A DNA stretch of 64,000 nucleotides. Origin: Marasmius tenuissimus (lineage: Eukaryota; Basidiomycota; Agaricomycetes; Agaricales; Marasmiaceae). The stretch spans positions 1 through 64,000 of the forward strand of contig JAQOTA010000054.1 in assembly GCA_029532415.1 (NCBI GenBank), written 5' to 3'. How positions within the stretch are numbered: position 1 is the first letter of the stretch; each line of letters opens with the position of its first letter. The notes under the pieces were generated by a model. That model worked only from the letters and a program-made list of their open reading frames with translations, did not search any database and had not been told where the DNA came from. Positions 36,081 through 48,327 of this stretch are shown here, one piece after another. Both the position numbers and the translations under genes were made by a program.

Positions 36081-37661
36081 TCATTTCGTATCCGACCTAT
36101 ATAATCTCAACACAGCACCTTCCTCAGACCCATCACGACTCACACGAGCCCCCTGATTCTCAGCAAACCGCAACGTCGACTGAGTTCCCGCCACTTCATT
36201 TAAGCTCCCCACAGCTTGACCGTACGCCACTCGTACGATGATCAGTGTCGGTGCAATTCCCTGTTAATGTTAATAGTTGATCAGCTTCTTTTCGGGCGTA
36301 AGGCTCCGTTTGCTGGTACTCACCGCAGCTTGAACGCTGAGAGGAAGCAAATTGATCGGGATTAACCCGTTCGATTGAGGATCAATGGTCGAGTTCAATA
36401 TAATAGTAGTGAGTTGAAAAGCGGGGTATAGCACTCCCGTTTCGAGTCTAAAGCCCCATTCGCGTGTCAGACAAATCTTTATATGTTTGTATAAGGAAGA
36501 GAGGACTCACATCAACGCAACAATCGTTCGATACTTTGTAGCCACAGAAGGACCCATAGTTCGACGAGCTTCACGCGTGATCCACCAGATCCTAACGGCT
36601 ATAAGTGTTGAACGGACGGCGGATAAGACACTCTGTCCTCCTACTCAAAAGAACGTGAATGCACTGACCTGTAAGCAGAGTCAAAACAACGTTGAAAGCT
36701 GGACTGGCGTAGGAGAACCCCGTATTAAGCTTGCCTCCGACCGGGTATAACCAGATCTTTCCCGGGACGCGGAGTGCAATGGCGCCGATGATGCATGTTG
36801 CAAATCCGAAAGCTAGATCGGAGAGCCTCGTTCAGATCACATAGTCAGAGAATAAGGGTATGAACCAACCATTCAAAATGAAAGACATCATGCCGAGCGT
36901 GTATCCGATAGCTCGGTTTGAGCTCCATATGATATAGCAGCGATGAGATCTAGTCACTATTCAGCAAGTATACGGGGAGTGAAGGAAAGAACCTAGCCCA
37001 CTAAGTGTGATTCGTTTAGAACGCTTCATCATCGCTCGGATCAGCTAGATTGCTCAAAGACAGAATCAAATGGCCATGAACGTACTTCTGAACAACAGGT
37101 AGCGTATTCTCCATGATACTAAACATAGTCCACGTCGTCAAAGAAGCCCGGAGGTATATATCAAGCGATGTCCACGTACAACCACGTATCGTTCCCAACA
37201 TCATCAGTAAGAAAGCCGAATAAGCCCTCAAAGTCTCTTGATCTTGCCGACTTGTATTCAGTGATAGATTGTCGAATCATTCCCCAAGTCTCAAGTACGG
37301 TCGTGAGTGTCGAGACCACAAAGAGCAGAGCGACCCAGGTAAGTTGTAGTGAGAAGTTCATCTTTCGGTCTTGCTCGCGATACTTCAGGAGTGTTCGAAC
37401 TGCTATTCCGAACAAGAGGCAGTAGAAACCTGCGAAAGTGTTAGTCAGATGACATATAGTTTCGAGGTATACGAGACGTACCATAAACGAAGTACATTAC
37501 CTAGTTGAAGGTAAATGAAGTGAGTTTCGGGGAGAGTATGTTTGGGCCGACGAAAGGCTGCTTACGATCATCGTAATGATCGGCTGGACGATCACCGCCT
37601 CCACGCGAAGAAAGGGAGCGACCATATCCTCCAAGGAAGGTTCGGAATCAGTAGAGAACAT
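36081..37661 (-). CDS. Agaricomycete multi-pass (7TM-like) membrane protein
   Basis: Integral membrane protein of a very common but uncharacterised mushroom family recognised by RCY[IV]IW and RIWWITREAR. ATG 37661 starts MFSTDSEPSLEDMVAPFLRVEA. Introns then join MYFVYGFYCLLFGIAVRTLL (TM1), LQLTWVALLFVVSTLTTVL (TM2), the central HRCYIIWSSNRAIGY (TM3-4 link), TCIIGAIALRVPG, the NVVLTLLTAVRIWWITREAR segment, a TM with LETGVLYPAFQLTTIILNS, and a last TM (GIAPTLIIVRVAYG). A polar tail ends at 36081-36083. The exon between TM2 and RCYIIW is uncertain because no strong donor gives a clean frame. Such proteins are proposed receptors or scaffolds; function is unknown. It is transcribed toward paralogue 3. 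Confidence 0.75.
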
Positions 37662-39121
37662 ATTGGCACTGCTAAAAGCTCAGATAGGCTGGACGATAGC
37701 TGAAATCTAACCTTCGCTTTTATGAGATTATTGCTTTTAGGTAGGAAAGGGTCCACCAACCTCGTTTAGTCGATGCGTTCCTGGGCAGATACTCCATAAT
37801 GTTCAGGGTCTGGCTGGTAATCAAAGATTCAGCTGCTGTGGCGACGGAGGAGTGCAGAGGATCTGTCAAACGGTGAGAAGTTACACAGGAGTTCATAGAA
37901 CTCACCCTGCGGTCGAATTCATATCATTAAACCTGATGAAGAAATTCGGTCTTTGAAACGGTTGATATGTCAAAGTGTAACTCAGTGGCACTGACTCAAT
38001 TGGAGAAGGGCGCTCTATACTTGTTTTGATGGAGCACACCTGACCATGGTCGAGGTATACGAGGAACCCCTGAATCCATACATTGCTGTCAACGCACTGC
38101 GCAGGCCGGTACGTCGGAAGACTTGGCTCAATTGAGAGAGTGGGCCACAGCTCAGCTGACTATGTGGGTAGTTATCGACCTTCATCCAAGACGAGGACGA
38201 AAGGAACGGGGTGAAATTTCCAGTTTTGAGGCTCGACAGAAAGAGAAGTACATTGACAGAAAGGCAGTGAGCTTACGCAGCTAAATCGTTGATTTCACAA
38301 GCCTCTAGATTGTTCCGGTGAATCGGCACCCGCGAAGAAAAGCTTGGACCTCCTTGAACATGACGGTCGAAGAGTAACAAGATAGTTCGCCCAACGAGAG
38401 TCGAATTTGTGCTTGGAGTAAGACCCGAGAATGTTCCAGAGCGAATTCCGTGCCACTGACTTTCCAAGCGACTCCTGTCTCAGTACCCATCGGATTCCCT
38501 TTCAAAATAGCCTTGGTGCCAGACTGATACCGTCACCAGTCTGGTTTGTACAGACGAAGACTCCCAGACAGCAGTATACCAGATAGTAAAAGTGTTGGAC
38601 GAGTTTTAGAAGCGAGGAGACCCTTTTGCGATAGACCGGAAAAAAGCTCTGAAGGAGCCAGGACGACCGAGAATCTGTCAATAGGGGGAATGTTAAGCCT
38701 TTTGTCTTTTCAGTCTGCCCGTATGGGCTTGCTCGCACTAGCCGGTATGACTGTGAGGAACAAAGATTCTGAGAGAACTGATTGGCCCAAAATGACGGGG
38801 AAATGTTGGGGAAATGCCGTAACGTCACGTGATGGCAACAACTTTGTCCGCGAACCGTGGGAGACAACCATCAACACTTGTTGGACGACGACCACGATGA
38901 TCACTACCAAACTTTTTTACTTCGACCTCATCGTCGTGCTCGACGCCCTCAACACAGGCCAACGATGATGAACGCACGACGAGCGCTATGCTCTCAACGG
39001 CGCCGCTATCTCTGTCACTGCATGTGCGCTCCTTTTTTCATCTCGTAAACCTATTCAGATATTGATTGATATTACCCGTTCCAGGCGCTGAGAGCTGCGG
39101 TCAACGTTGCTAACAACCGCG
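37662..39121. other. Upstream region of kinase-TM-RRM copy A
   Basis: From about 38041 this is colinear with 47213-48327 upstream of copy B, including CTGCGCAGGCCGGTACGTCG and a block with overlapping minus-strand frames (38273-38867 here, 47462-47814 there). The minus-strand frames share CTNQTGDGISLAPRL but differ in frame and length between copies, so I do not call them genes. The last 300 bp should hold the promoter. Confidence 0.5.
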
Positions 39122-41540
39122 ATGTCCGACGTCGGACTGGACGAAATCCAACTGCAAGCCATTCTTCGAGCCGACTACGATATATCTCTTGACGATGCCC
39201 AACGCCAAATCGATGCTCTTGACGTCGTGAGTCACCACTAATCCTATCAGATAATTCACTTTTCTGACTGTTTTTCTTTTCGCTGGTTAGTTCCTCTCAA
39301 AACAATCTGAATCCTTTCTCAAAGGCGAACATAATCATGGAGAGCATTCTACAGATTCTTACCGCCGAGCTCTTCGAAGGCTTCGTAACCTCTGCGAATG
39401 GCACGACCTATTACCTCGCTGGTGTCAGGCACCACTGGATGACTACCCTACCCTCGAATCTGCTCATCCTGTCGGTGTCGGAGGCTACGCTGACGTCTTT
39501 CGCGGCACTATGGGTACCAGGCTGGTCGCATTGAAGAGATTGAGGCTGCATGTGTACGAGGATAAGGAACAGGTTCGGAAGGTGCGTTGTATAATATGCT
39601 TCCAACGGTATTCTTCATTCCAGCTCACGGCTCTTCCTTTCGACAGGCCTTTAGAAGGGAAGTTGCCTTATGGTCACAGATGAAGCATCCAAACCTTTTA
39701 CCCTTCATCGCCGTCTTTATCGATCTCCCGAGAGAACTCAGCATTGCCAGCGTGTGGATGAACAACGGGGACGTTACCTCGTTTATCAAGTCCAACCATG
39801 CCAACGTGGATGCCCGAGGTCTCATTCTCAACATCCTGGACGGCCTTGCTTTCATGCATACCCTCGGGATTGTTCACGGGATCTCAAGGGGGTAAGCTTG
39901 CCCTTAAATTTCATCCCTTTTCCCCATGCTCACGTCAGTTCAGAACAACGTTTTAGTCAACGACAACCTCCAAGCCTGCCTCAGCGACTTCGGATTGAGC
40001 ACGATGCACCATACGAACACGATGACGCCCCGAATAGACTCTATCATCACCGGTGGGAGTCTACGATGGAGTTCGCCAGAGCAGCTTTCAGGCGGAGGAG
40101 TTGCCCCAAATACATCCTCGGATGTGTACTCGCTTGGGATCTTACTTTGGGAGGTACGTTCTCTTGAGCCTACACCATGAACTTGGACCTGACTTTCCCT
40201 TTCAGATGATGACATGTCGAATCCCTTACGACCACCTAACCAACGACGCTCTCGTCCTAGGAAAAGTCACCTTGGATGAGCTACGCCCATGTCGGGAGTG
40301 CATACTCGATGCACCCATCACAGCTCGTAGCCTCAACACTCATCAAGCGCTGTACACCTTGATGAGCGAATGTTGGACTTCAGAGCCAACACTCCGACCA
40401 CCTTTAGACGAGTTCCTCCGCGACCGAGTCCTCTCCCTAGACGACGGGGTCCCAGTTGTGGAGGTGGAACTCGAAGGAAACCCCAAGACAATAGTCATCA
40501 TTCAACCCTATCTCGGGTTATTAGCAGCCCTACTCCTCGTCCTCCCACCCACCTCAGTACCAGTACCAGCACTCACCTTAACCTTCCTCATCGCTGGAGC
40601 AATTCGAAACACCATCTCAACACGATACCACCTTCTCTCCTTTCACCTGAACCTCCGAATCCTCGGGATTCAAATCAACCATCTCGTACGCGGGACCCCA
40701 CACATCGTGCTCATGTTCAATTCGTTCTGGGCTGCAGTTTCCCTCATCCTCCTGGCAGTGGATATTCTCGTGTTGTTAATCGTACTCCTCGTGTCGTTGC
40801 CGGAGAAGGGCGGGGACGAGGCGGTGAAGTTTTTGAGGTGGAATTTATGGTGTGTGGTGTGGATGGAGGCGTTTGTTACGTGGTATTTGGATGTCTTCTA
40901 TTTTGGCCACATTGCAAGACGGTGGTTTGAGAGGGTATGGGGGCGGAAAGGGGTGGATAATGTAGATTTGGAAGTGGATAGGTATGTCTTATGGTTCAAA
41001 GTTGCGAGCTCTCTACTGACGATTCTCTCTCCGCTTTTAGACGGATATACGTTTCGAAGCTCCCTCCTAGTGCTACAGAGGAGAGCGTACGCGAGGTCTT
41101 TACAACTGTGGGCGACGTCGAGTGGGTGAGGCTTCATGGCGATACGGGGCATGGTGTCGTCGAGTAAGTGTTTCTTTTCATTCTTCTTGCCTTTCTTCCT
41201 TCTTCTGACGCTACCGTTTGTTAGGTACACAAATAAAGAAGCCGCACAGACCGCGGTCAGGACTTTTGAAGAGTACGTTATGGAGGGTAGAAGGGTAGGT
41301 ATAATTCCCGTTCTCAACCTACAAAGCCTCGCTACTGACTTGGGATGGCGCATAGATCCAGGTTATGAGATGTCCTGGTATCCATTGGGGAGATGCGGTT
41401 GTGGGCGTATAAGGGTTGGAGCTGGAGTTGGGAGATTTGCGGGGAGATGAATCTGGTAGAGTGCGTTTCGGACGGTGAGTGACCTCGGTCTCTTGCCCCT
41501 GGAATCTGGCTGATTCGCTCATCAAAGAGAAGATCTACGA
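38041..41540 (+). repeat. Segmental duplication, block A
   Basis: About 3.5 kb is colinear with 47213-50760 over upstream sequence, the whole kinase-TM-RRM gene with all introns, and roughly 130 bp beyond the stop. Identity is visibly highest in the transmembrane exon (40500-41000 against 49700-50180). Confidence 0.85.
39122..41412 (+). CDS. TKL kinase - transmembrane - RRM fusion, copy A (frameshifted)
   Basis: Unusual three-part protein. Exons 39122-39226 and 39291-39581 encode a helical N-terminus and the kinase N-lobe (GVGGYADVFRG, beta-3 lysine LVALKRLRL). Later exons give FRREVALWSQMKHPNLLPF, CLSDFGLS, LRWSSPEQL and DVYSLGILLWE, ending ECWTSEPTLRPP. The same exon runs into about four hydrophobic segments (PYLGLLAALLLVLPP, LTLTFLIAGAI, WAAVSLILLAVDILVLLIVLL, CVVWMEAFVTWYLDVFYF). 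After a 59-bp intron an RRM follows: RNP2 IYVSKLP, TEESVREVFTTVGDVEWVRL, RNP1 GHGVVEYT, and GRRIQVMRCP; stop TAA 41410-41412. Lesion: in the catalytic loop one G is missing at 39878-39880 (CACGGGATC for expected CAC GGG GAT), so HGDLKG is broken and the frame shifts. This is real decay or a homopolymer assembly error. RRM and kinase are read from one splice chain; no separate start for the RRM is seen. Confidence 0.75.
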
Positions 41541-42974
41541 GTCATCCCAGCCGTAACTACGTGTACTCCTCCCGATGGCCAACGGAATGGACACCCGTTA
41601 GGTTGAGCGATTGTAAAAATTCAGCCTTGTGGTTGTAGGCGCGGGTCTGTCGCTCGCAAACAAGAAACCAACTTTACCTCAATTGAACAGATCTTCTCCT
41701 TCCCTCACGTCCATTATACCCCGTGTCCTCAAAACCGAGCTTTGGACGACCCGGGGTGGAATCTTTTTTTGGTGGGTCGAGCTCTCACGAGAGACCATAA
41801 ACTTCGGGAGATGGTCTAAGAATTGAATTTTCACGTGCAGGAGGACTGGAGGAGCGGGCTTGGTTTATTGGTGGATAGAAGAGAACGGGTAGTATCTTGG
41901 TTCAGGTTGCTTTGGCACCGCGAGGGCTAGGGTGAGGGCTACTTGGGGATTTCAGCTACAAGTCATGAAACTTACGTTCAGTGTGTTGTAGTATTAGATT
42001 GGCTACACAACAGGACTGTATCTCTACACAGTTGGAATGTGTTATGGATATACGTGTAGGGCAATGAACCGTTCGCTGGAGATACGTCACGAGACTTTCT
42101 GGACGAGTACGCCGCACTGAACGGTTCGATGATCGATCCCTCGATTGAGTGATCATTTCTTTGTTCCACCCTAGTCAGTCCGGCACGTTATCCCGGACAG
42201 TGGTAGCTCGGGTAGCGGCTGGGATGCTCAGGATGACAACCATTTTTTCTGCTCTGATTATGCTCGAGCTTACAGAGGCGAACCCGGATACGAAAAATAC
42301 CCAGATACGAAAAATCTGAACTCTGAGCCCGCTAGGGCAGATTTTTCCAAGTGGTTTTTTTAAATATGAAACATGTGAACGTCCCAAATGTGATGGTATA
42401 CGCGTCTGAGCTATCTGCGGTCCTGTTGCCTCCCAAAAAAATCAAACATGGTGGAAAATTGGCCAAAATTGGCCCAAATGGGCTATACCTGCAGTATTCC
42501 AGGCTTCTTCATCTTTCTGGGATTTCTGTAGCTTCTCTACACTCTGACGGTCTTTTTTGTTTGACGAGCGAGGCGTGCTGTGGGTGGAGGAATGTAATCC
42601 CACTATAGATGCGGCAGGAAAGGCCAGTTGCCGTGGGCGCTTAGTGCCGAAACTGGCGGGGCACGTGATTTTTCGTCTCCGCGTTTTTTGGCGATTTTGC
42701 GCCCAGCACATACAATACCTTGCAACTTGGGCAGAACGTCCTGTAAAATCACACAAAAAGTTTGACAAGGACCTCATACACATAGATGCTTGTTCACAAA
42801 GAGAAGTTACATGGTACAGCGATATGGCCGAGGAACGGGGCAGCGTTCCTTAAACGTTTCGTATCTAGGTTCGCCTCTGTTCATACTATACAAACACTTG
42901 GCCGACGTCAAAGTGAAACTCTCGCCTTCAGTATACCCCTCGCCTTCTCAGTTCTTCGACAATCCAGGTCAAAA
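41413..42974. other. Intergenic; no supportable gene
   Basis: The first 130 bp are still duplicated (compare 50621 and 53960). Short frames at 41629-41826 and 42351-42853 have no domain or splice support. Confidence 0.45.
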
Positions 42975-45821
42975 CTAGTCATCTTCAGACTCCTCGACAA
43001 ATGGGAAGCGGCCCGTGACGCGCCTACCATCCTGTTTCCATTCCTCAACTGTCGAAGTGTTACTCCCACCCTCTACTGCCGGTAACTCAGGCTCCTCGAC
43101 CAAGGGGAAGCGGGGCTTGCGCGGGGTGGCTAAGAACGGTAAATATGTCAATCTGCCGTCTGAAAGAGTTCAAGTTTTGAACAATCTGTCGACTTACTTT
43201 TCATCTGTGGGGCCCAGAGAATTGTTTCCTCCTCGTCATCGAGAAATGTGGACAGTGGGTGACAATTGGTGGTTGTTGATAGGACTTGCGAGAAGGTCCG
43301 ACCATGATCCTCAATGCTCGGGATCTCTTCCAGTTCATCATGAGTTGACACTAGATCAACGAATGAGAGATTAGACTAGGTATCCAGTCGGCGGGACTCT
43401 GTTTACTTACCTGGTTTGGGGAAATCACCTCGAACGTGCGGTTGGGTATCCGAATCAACTGAAGGATACGCAGAGTAAGCATCATCGTAGTCATGTAAAA
43501 CACGTAGACATCTCGATAGGACACGGAGGGGCTTTCTCGGACTCACGCTCATTGGTTTTTCCGGGTGCAAAGAGGTCGTAATTGATGGCGATGCTGGCTT
43601 TCTCGAAGTTGATGATCCATCCGACACACTGTATCAGGACGGTGCATATTAGCTATGCGAAGGTATGAGAGGAAGGCTTCGAAAAGGAAACCTCACCTGT
43701 GCTCTCCCCCATAAAACGATCCGGTCTCCAGGTTGCAGCGTACCAACAAAACCATCTCCGTCACCTTCACCACACCCTACACCCTCCACCTCCTCGCTCA
43801 AATCCAGTTTCTCGCCAATTAACCATGTACGCACGTATTCCGCAAGGCCATGCGCCGTTTTACAATCGTGAACTTTCCAAACGATGCTGGTCCCGTCATT
43901 TTTAGTTACAAACCGAAGCCCGTGTTGGAGAAAATGTGAGCTCGCTGCGGCTGGTATCGGGAAGGCAAGCTTATGCCCACACGACCGGACATCGAGAGGT
44001 TGGCTACTACACGGGCCAGAGGAGACAGGAGTGGGTCGCAATATACTCGCCTCAAACCACGTTTTACCGTTGTGATAGGTTCCATGCCCTCCTCCGGAGG
44101 TCCATCCTTGATCCTCAGCCGTCATGCGAAACTCGACTGACTTGACTCGGAGGGTCTCGCCGGTGTCCTCGTGAGGGAAGGGGATGGATGCCGAGAGTAA
44201 ATATAGTCCCGATATACTTGGACAGCCCCTATGCAATCTATACAAGTTGGCCTGGAAACTGGCTGGATTCTGAGATTCTGAGAAGAGCCTCCTTGAAATC
44301 AGTCTGGGGGAGGGGTATGTCGGACTTGTTACAGTGTCAACGAACGTCGAGCTTGTACCAAAGCGAACATCATGGGGATCAGCTAAAAAGTCAGGCTATG
44401 CAAAGACTCTGCAATGGAATAAGGAATCGTACTCGCCTCGTATCAATTCGGGATAACCGTGGTCTCGAGCATACTGTTTCCCATCTAGGTGATAACCTTT
44501 TGCGACCAAATGCTCCCAAACACACTGGTATTCGTACTCTAACCATCCAAAGCCAGCCCCTAGGCTCCCGTGCAGTGTGGGAACACCTAGCCTGTCCCAA
44601 TCACGCCTAGGTAGAACACTTTTTCCGTATGGGTCAAGTGACCAGTAGGCCAGCATGGTGCGAAGGGGAAAGCGCACACAATGCATCCCGTTGATATACT
44701 CGACTGGAAGTAGCGGGACGAAGAGATACACCGGGACATGCTGCTTTGTTGGGTCATGGTTGAGCGTGCCGTCCAACACAATGCGTATTTCACTGAGGAA
44801 CACTAAGACACAAATGGTATGTTAGTCACAGAATTCAAATGAGCAATCAACTCACCCAGGTCTTCCTTCACATTGTAATAGTTGCGAGCGAAAGCGGATG
44901 ACTGGCTAAGGTAGGCGGCAGATACGCGAGGAGGAAAGCGTAGCGAGAATTCAATGGAGATCTGGCCGGGGGCCTGGAACTCAAGATCAACACGGGAGGG
45001 AACTTCTTGAGTCAGTGAAGAGGATCTACGGGTTGTTTGATGCACGAACCTTGCTTAGAATAGCCGCCTTGTATGGTCGTGGGGGTGAGACTGCGAAAGG
45101 ACCACTTGGGAGCGGGGAGCGAAGGGAAATGAGCAATGATTCCGCTGTGGCGGTGAACAACCGCCCCAAAGGTCAAGAGACCCCGTTGAGCAAAGTCTGA
45201 GGGATCCAAGTCTGACAGACTACTCATTGCAATCATCCATATAAAGTCACCAAACTTTCGCTCGGCCCAGCCAGTAATCTCGTTGGCATTGAGTTGTGGC
45301 AGAGTTTCTTGGTGGAGTAAAGGCACATTGTAGTTGACCTTTATGTTTGTAACGGAGGTCGAGGCAACGTCAAATTGCCAGGTAGCAGTTGTCAGGTTGA
45401 AGTTCCAGTCGAGCAGACAGTTTGAAACCTGTTGTACCATTATTAGCCAGCCAATTCTCAAGATAGTCAACTGAGTCCTGACCGGTATCTCGGTACTCAA
45501 CGCCCTGCACGAGGCGGACTGATGACATCTTCAGCTAAGCCACGATCTGGAACCCCGAATATACATACCCAGGTATAGACAAGGTAGCATTTGACAACGG
45601 GGTTTGCGTGATAGCTATGTACGAATTGTCGTCCGTTGGCCAGTTCTGTATTCCATTAAGCCCCGATTGAAGATTCCCAAATTTCGATTGCTAAACACTC
45701 CTACCGTCATGCGATATGAAAGCTGGAAAGTCGAATTGACCAAACCCAAAGACCTGAGCCAGTAGGGGTGATCTAGCCAAGTGAATGAGTGCCTACACAT
45801 CCCAAGTTGTGATTGTGACAC
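42975..45821 (-). CDS. Large uncharacterised fungal protein with QGWTSGGGHGTYHN domain
   Basis: On the minus strand a chain of about ten exons keeps one frame from ATG 45821 (MSQSQLGMCRHSFTWLDHPY) to TAG 42975-42977. Pieces in order: LANGRQFVHSYHANPVV; DWNFNLTTATWQFDVAST; GLLTFGAVVHRHSGIIAHFP; VDLEFQAPGQISIEFSLRFP; VPVYLFVPLLPVEYINGMHC with a Trp/Tyr-rich stretch to GYHLDGKQYARD; a beta-rich domain with VEFRMTAEDQGWTSGGGHG and TYHNGKTWFEASI, and later LQPGDRIVLWGRAQCVGWII; then an acidic, Pro-rich tail ending VEESEDD. The QGW-SGG-HGTY-WFE motif recurs in uncharacterised ascomycete and basidiomycete proteins, sometimes with other domains. Function unknown. The start, the junction near 44400-44480 and exact exon ends are uncertain; it could be two genes split near 44400. 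Confidence 0.55.
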
Positions 45822-48327
45822 ACGGGTGTATCAACAATGTCTTGGAAATCTGCCTCCACATCTAAAACCGTACAATTATGGTGAAACAGGCAACCCATCA
45901 GATATATCATATAACTCGCCTTTGCACTCATATCTTTGTCTTCCTTATCCTCTGGCTCCAAGGTGAACAAGGTGAACCTCCGTCTGTTGTACTTCACCAT
46001 TTCTACATGGTACATCTTCTTGCAAACCCTGATTGTCCTTACTGCTGAACGAGGTCGAAATGGATTTGTTGACTTGCGTTTTTGCTCAATATCCATGCGC
46101 ATCTTGCCCGAGAAGACCTGGTTACGGGAAATGATCTCGTCCCGCCCAATTTTCCTGAACCGCTCTTGATATGGCTGGTCACAAAAGATAAGCTACCTGC
46201 TCGCAGACAAGACAATCAATACACACTATTGGTCCTTTGTGTTCATGTCCTTGAATTCGTAACCACCCATCTTCCCCAAGGAAGTAGTTGTTAATGGTCT
46301 TGGCCTGATGGAATTGCTGATTTCCCTTGATGATTATGTTCCTGTCACAATTCAAGGTGGTAGACATGCTTGTCAAAATGTTTCTGAAGGGAGGGACAAG
46401 GAAAGAGATAGGAAGAAAGTCAGCAGTGAAAGTAAGAAGTATATAACCTCCCTAGGCAGATCTTATATTGTTGAGAATAGAGGGAATTGGGCATAGGGAA
46501 CCTCACAGACAAGGGGATCCGATGGGGGGGAAAGGCAGAAAGATCAATTGGTAAATCGTAGGTACGCTGTATATAAGCTATGGAATAACAAATATGTTTC
46601 TGAGTCAACAGAATACCGACGGCCTGGTGTGTGACGTGCCAAAGCAACCGGCAATAACATATATCAGCTTGAGTATATGTGAAAACAGCATTGTGGGCTA
46701 CTTGGGAAGAGGTCTACGTCATGGCCTGCTGTTTTTCTTTCAGCAACGTCATACCGTGGTTTCCTAGTCACCTCAAAGAGATCCGAAATTTTGTTCCCAT
46801 CTCCCCGGAATTTATGAATATGCTCCAATATGCCTTGATATGTCCTAATATACCCTAATAGACAGTTGAAACTTGACGGCACTACAGCACTTTTGACGCG
46901 ACGCTCCAACTGCCCCGAAAACTTGATGTGCATTGTATAGAGCAGTCCGGAGGGTCATGAAAACTCATATGTGGGCTTTCCTGGTATGAATACAAGTTGA
47001 TTCACCATGAAGGCTTCAGAATTCCTTATGCAGAATGGAGGGTCATTGATGTGCTGCCTTGATGTGCATGTTGTGTTATTACGAGTTGGACACATTATAA
47101 CCCGCAACTACACCTCAGAACTTTTGTGTACAGTATCCTGTATCCCCCCCCACATCCTACTCTCTAGACTGGCTCAACCCCAATTTGGCTCACCCATATT
47201 GATTTCTCCAACACAGTTGAGATATATGAGGAGCCCCTAAACCAATAGATTGTTGTCAACAAACTGCGCAGGCCGGTACGTCGGGAGACTTGGCTCAATC
47301 GAGAGAGTGGGCCCTTGGCTCAGTTGACTATGTGGGTAGTTATCGACCTTCAATTGATACGACAAAATGAATGGGTTAGGATTTCCTGTTTTGAGGCTTG
47401 ACAGAAAGAGAAGTGCTCGAGACCTCAGTTGATAGAATGACAGTGAGCTTGAGCAGCGTCACTATAACCGATTTATGAATCGGCAGCTGCGAAGAAAAGC
47501 TTGGACCTGCTTGAACATGACGGTCGAAGAGTAAGAATATAGTTTGCCCGACGAGGTTTGAATTTGTGCTTGAGGTAACATTCGAGAATTTTTAGAGCGA
47601 ATTCGTGCCACTGACTTTCCAAGCAACTCCTGTCCCGGTATCCATCGGATTTCCTTCCAAGGTAGCCTTGGTGCCAGACTGATACCGTCACCTGTCTGGT
47701 TTGTACAGACGAAGACTCCCAGACCACAGTATACCAGATGGTCAGAGTGTTGCATTTGCTCATTGTGATAGGGCAACCGGCTCGAGAGCATAGAGCAAGC
47801 GACGAGCTGGACAAGTTTTGGAAGCGAGGAGAGACCCCTTTGCGACGGATTGGGTTAAAAAAGTCGGAAGGAGTCAGGACGGCTGAGATTTTGGTAATGG
47901 GAGGATGGTTAGTATATCGTCCTTGTGCTAGTAGTTTTCCTGTATGAACCTGATCGCACTAGCTGGTATGACTATGACTGTGAGGGACGAACTCTGAGAG
48001 GCGGGAGAATGATGGGGAAATGCCGTAACGTCGCGTGATGACTATAAATTCGACCGCACGGCGCAAACCATGGGAGACACTTACAGCCATCAACGCTTCT
48101 TGGACAATGACCACAATGATCACAATCACACTTTTTTGTAGCGACCTTGTCGTGCTCAACGCCCTCGACTTACGCCAACGAAGATGAACACACAATGAGC
48201 GCTATCGCTCTCAACGGCGTCGCTATCTCTGTCACTGCATGTGCGCTCTTCTTTTATCTCGTGAACCTATTCAGATATTGATATCACCAGGCGCTGGTAA
48301 CTGCGGTCAACATTGTCACCAACCACG
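45822..48327. other. Intergenic, AT-rich; promoter side of copy B
   Basis: 45822-46102 continues the minus-strand frame type of the gene before it and may hold an earlier exon or promoter. From 46200 to 47210 the DNA is AT-rich with short frames only. From about 47213 it is colinear with 38041-39121. Confidence 0.45.

Noticed and set aside
38273..38867. Minus-strand frames upstream of copy A, matched by 47462-47814
   Set aside because: Shared peptide pieces occur, but frames and lengths differ between the copies and no start or splice pattern is conserved.
40370..40930. 186-codon open frame on + inside kinase-RRM copy A (and its twin at 49572-50126)
   Set aside because: It is the shifted frame of the conserved kinase-TM exon. 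The twin exists only because the exon is duplicated; no domain.
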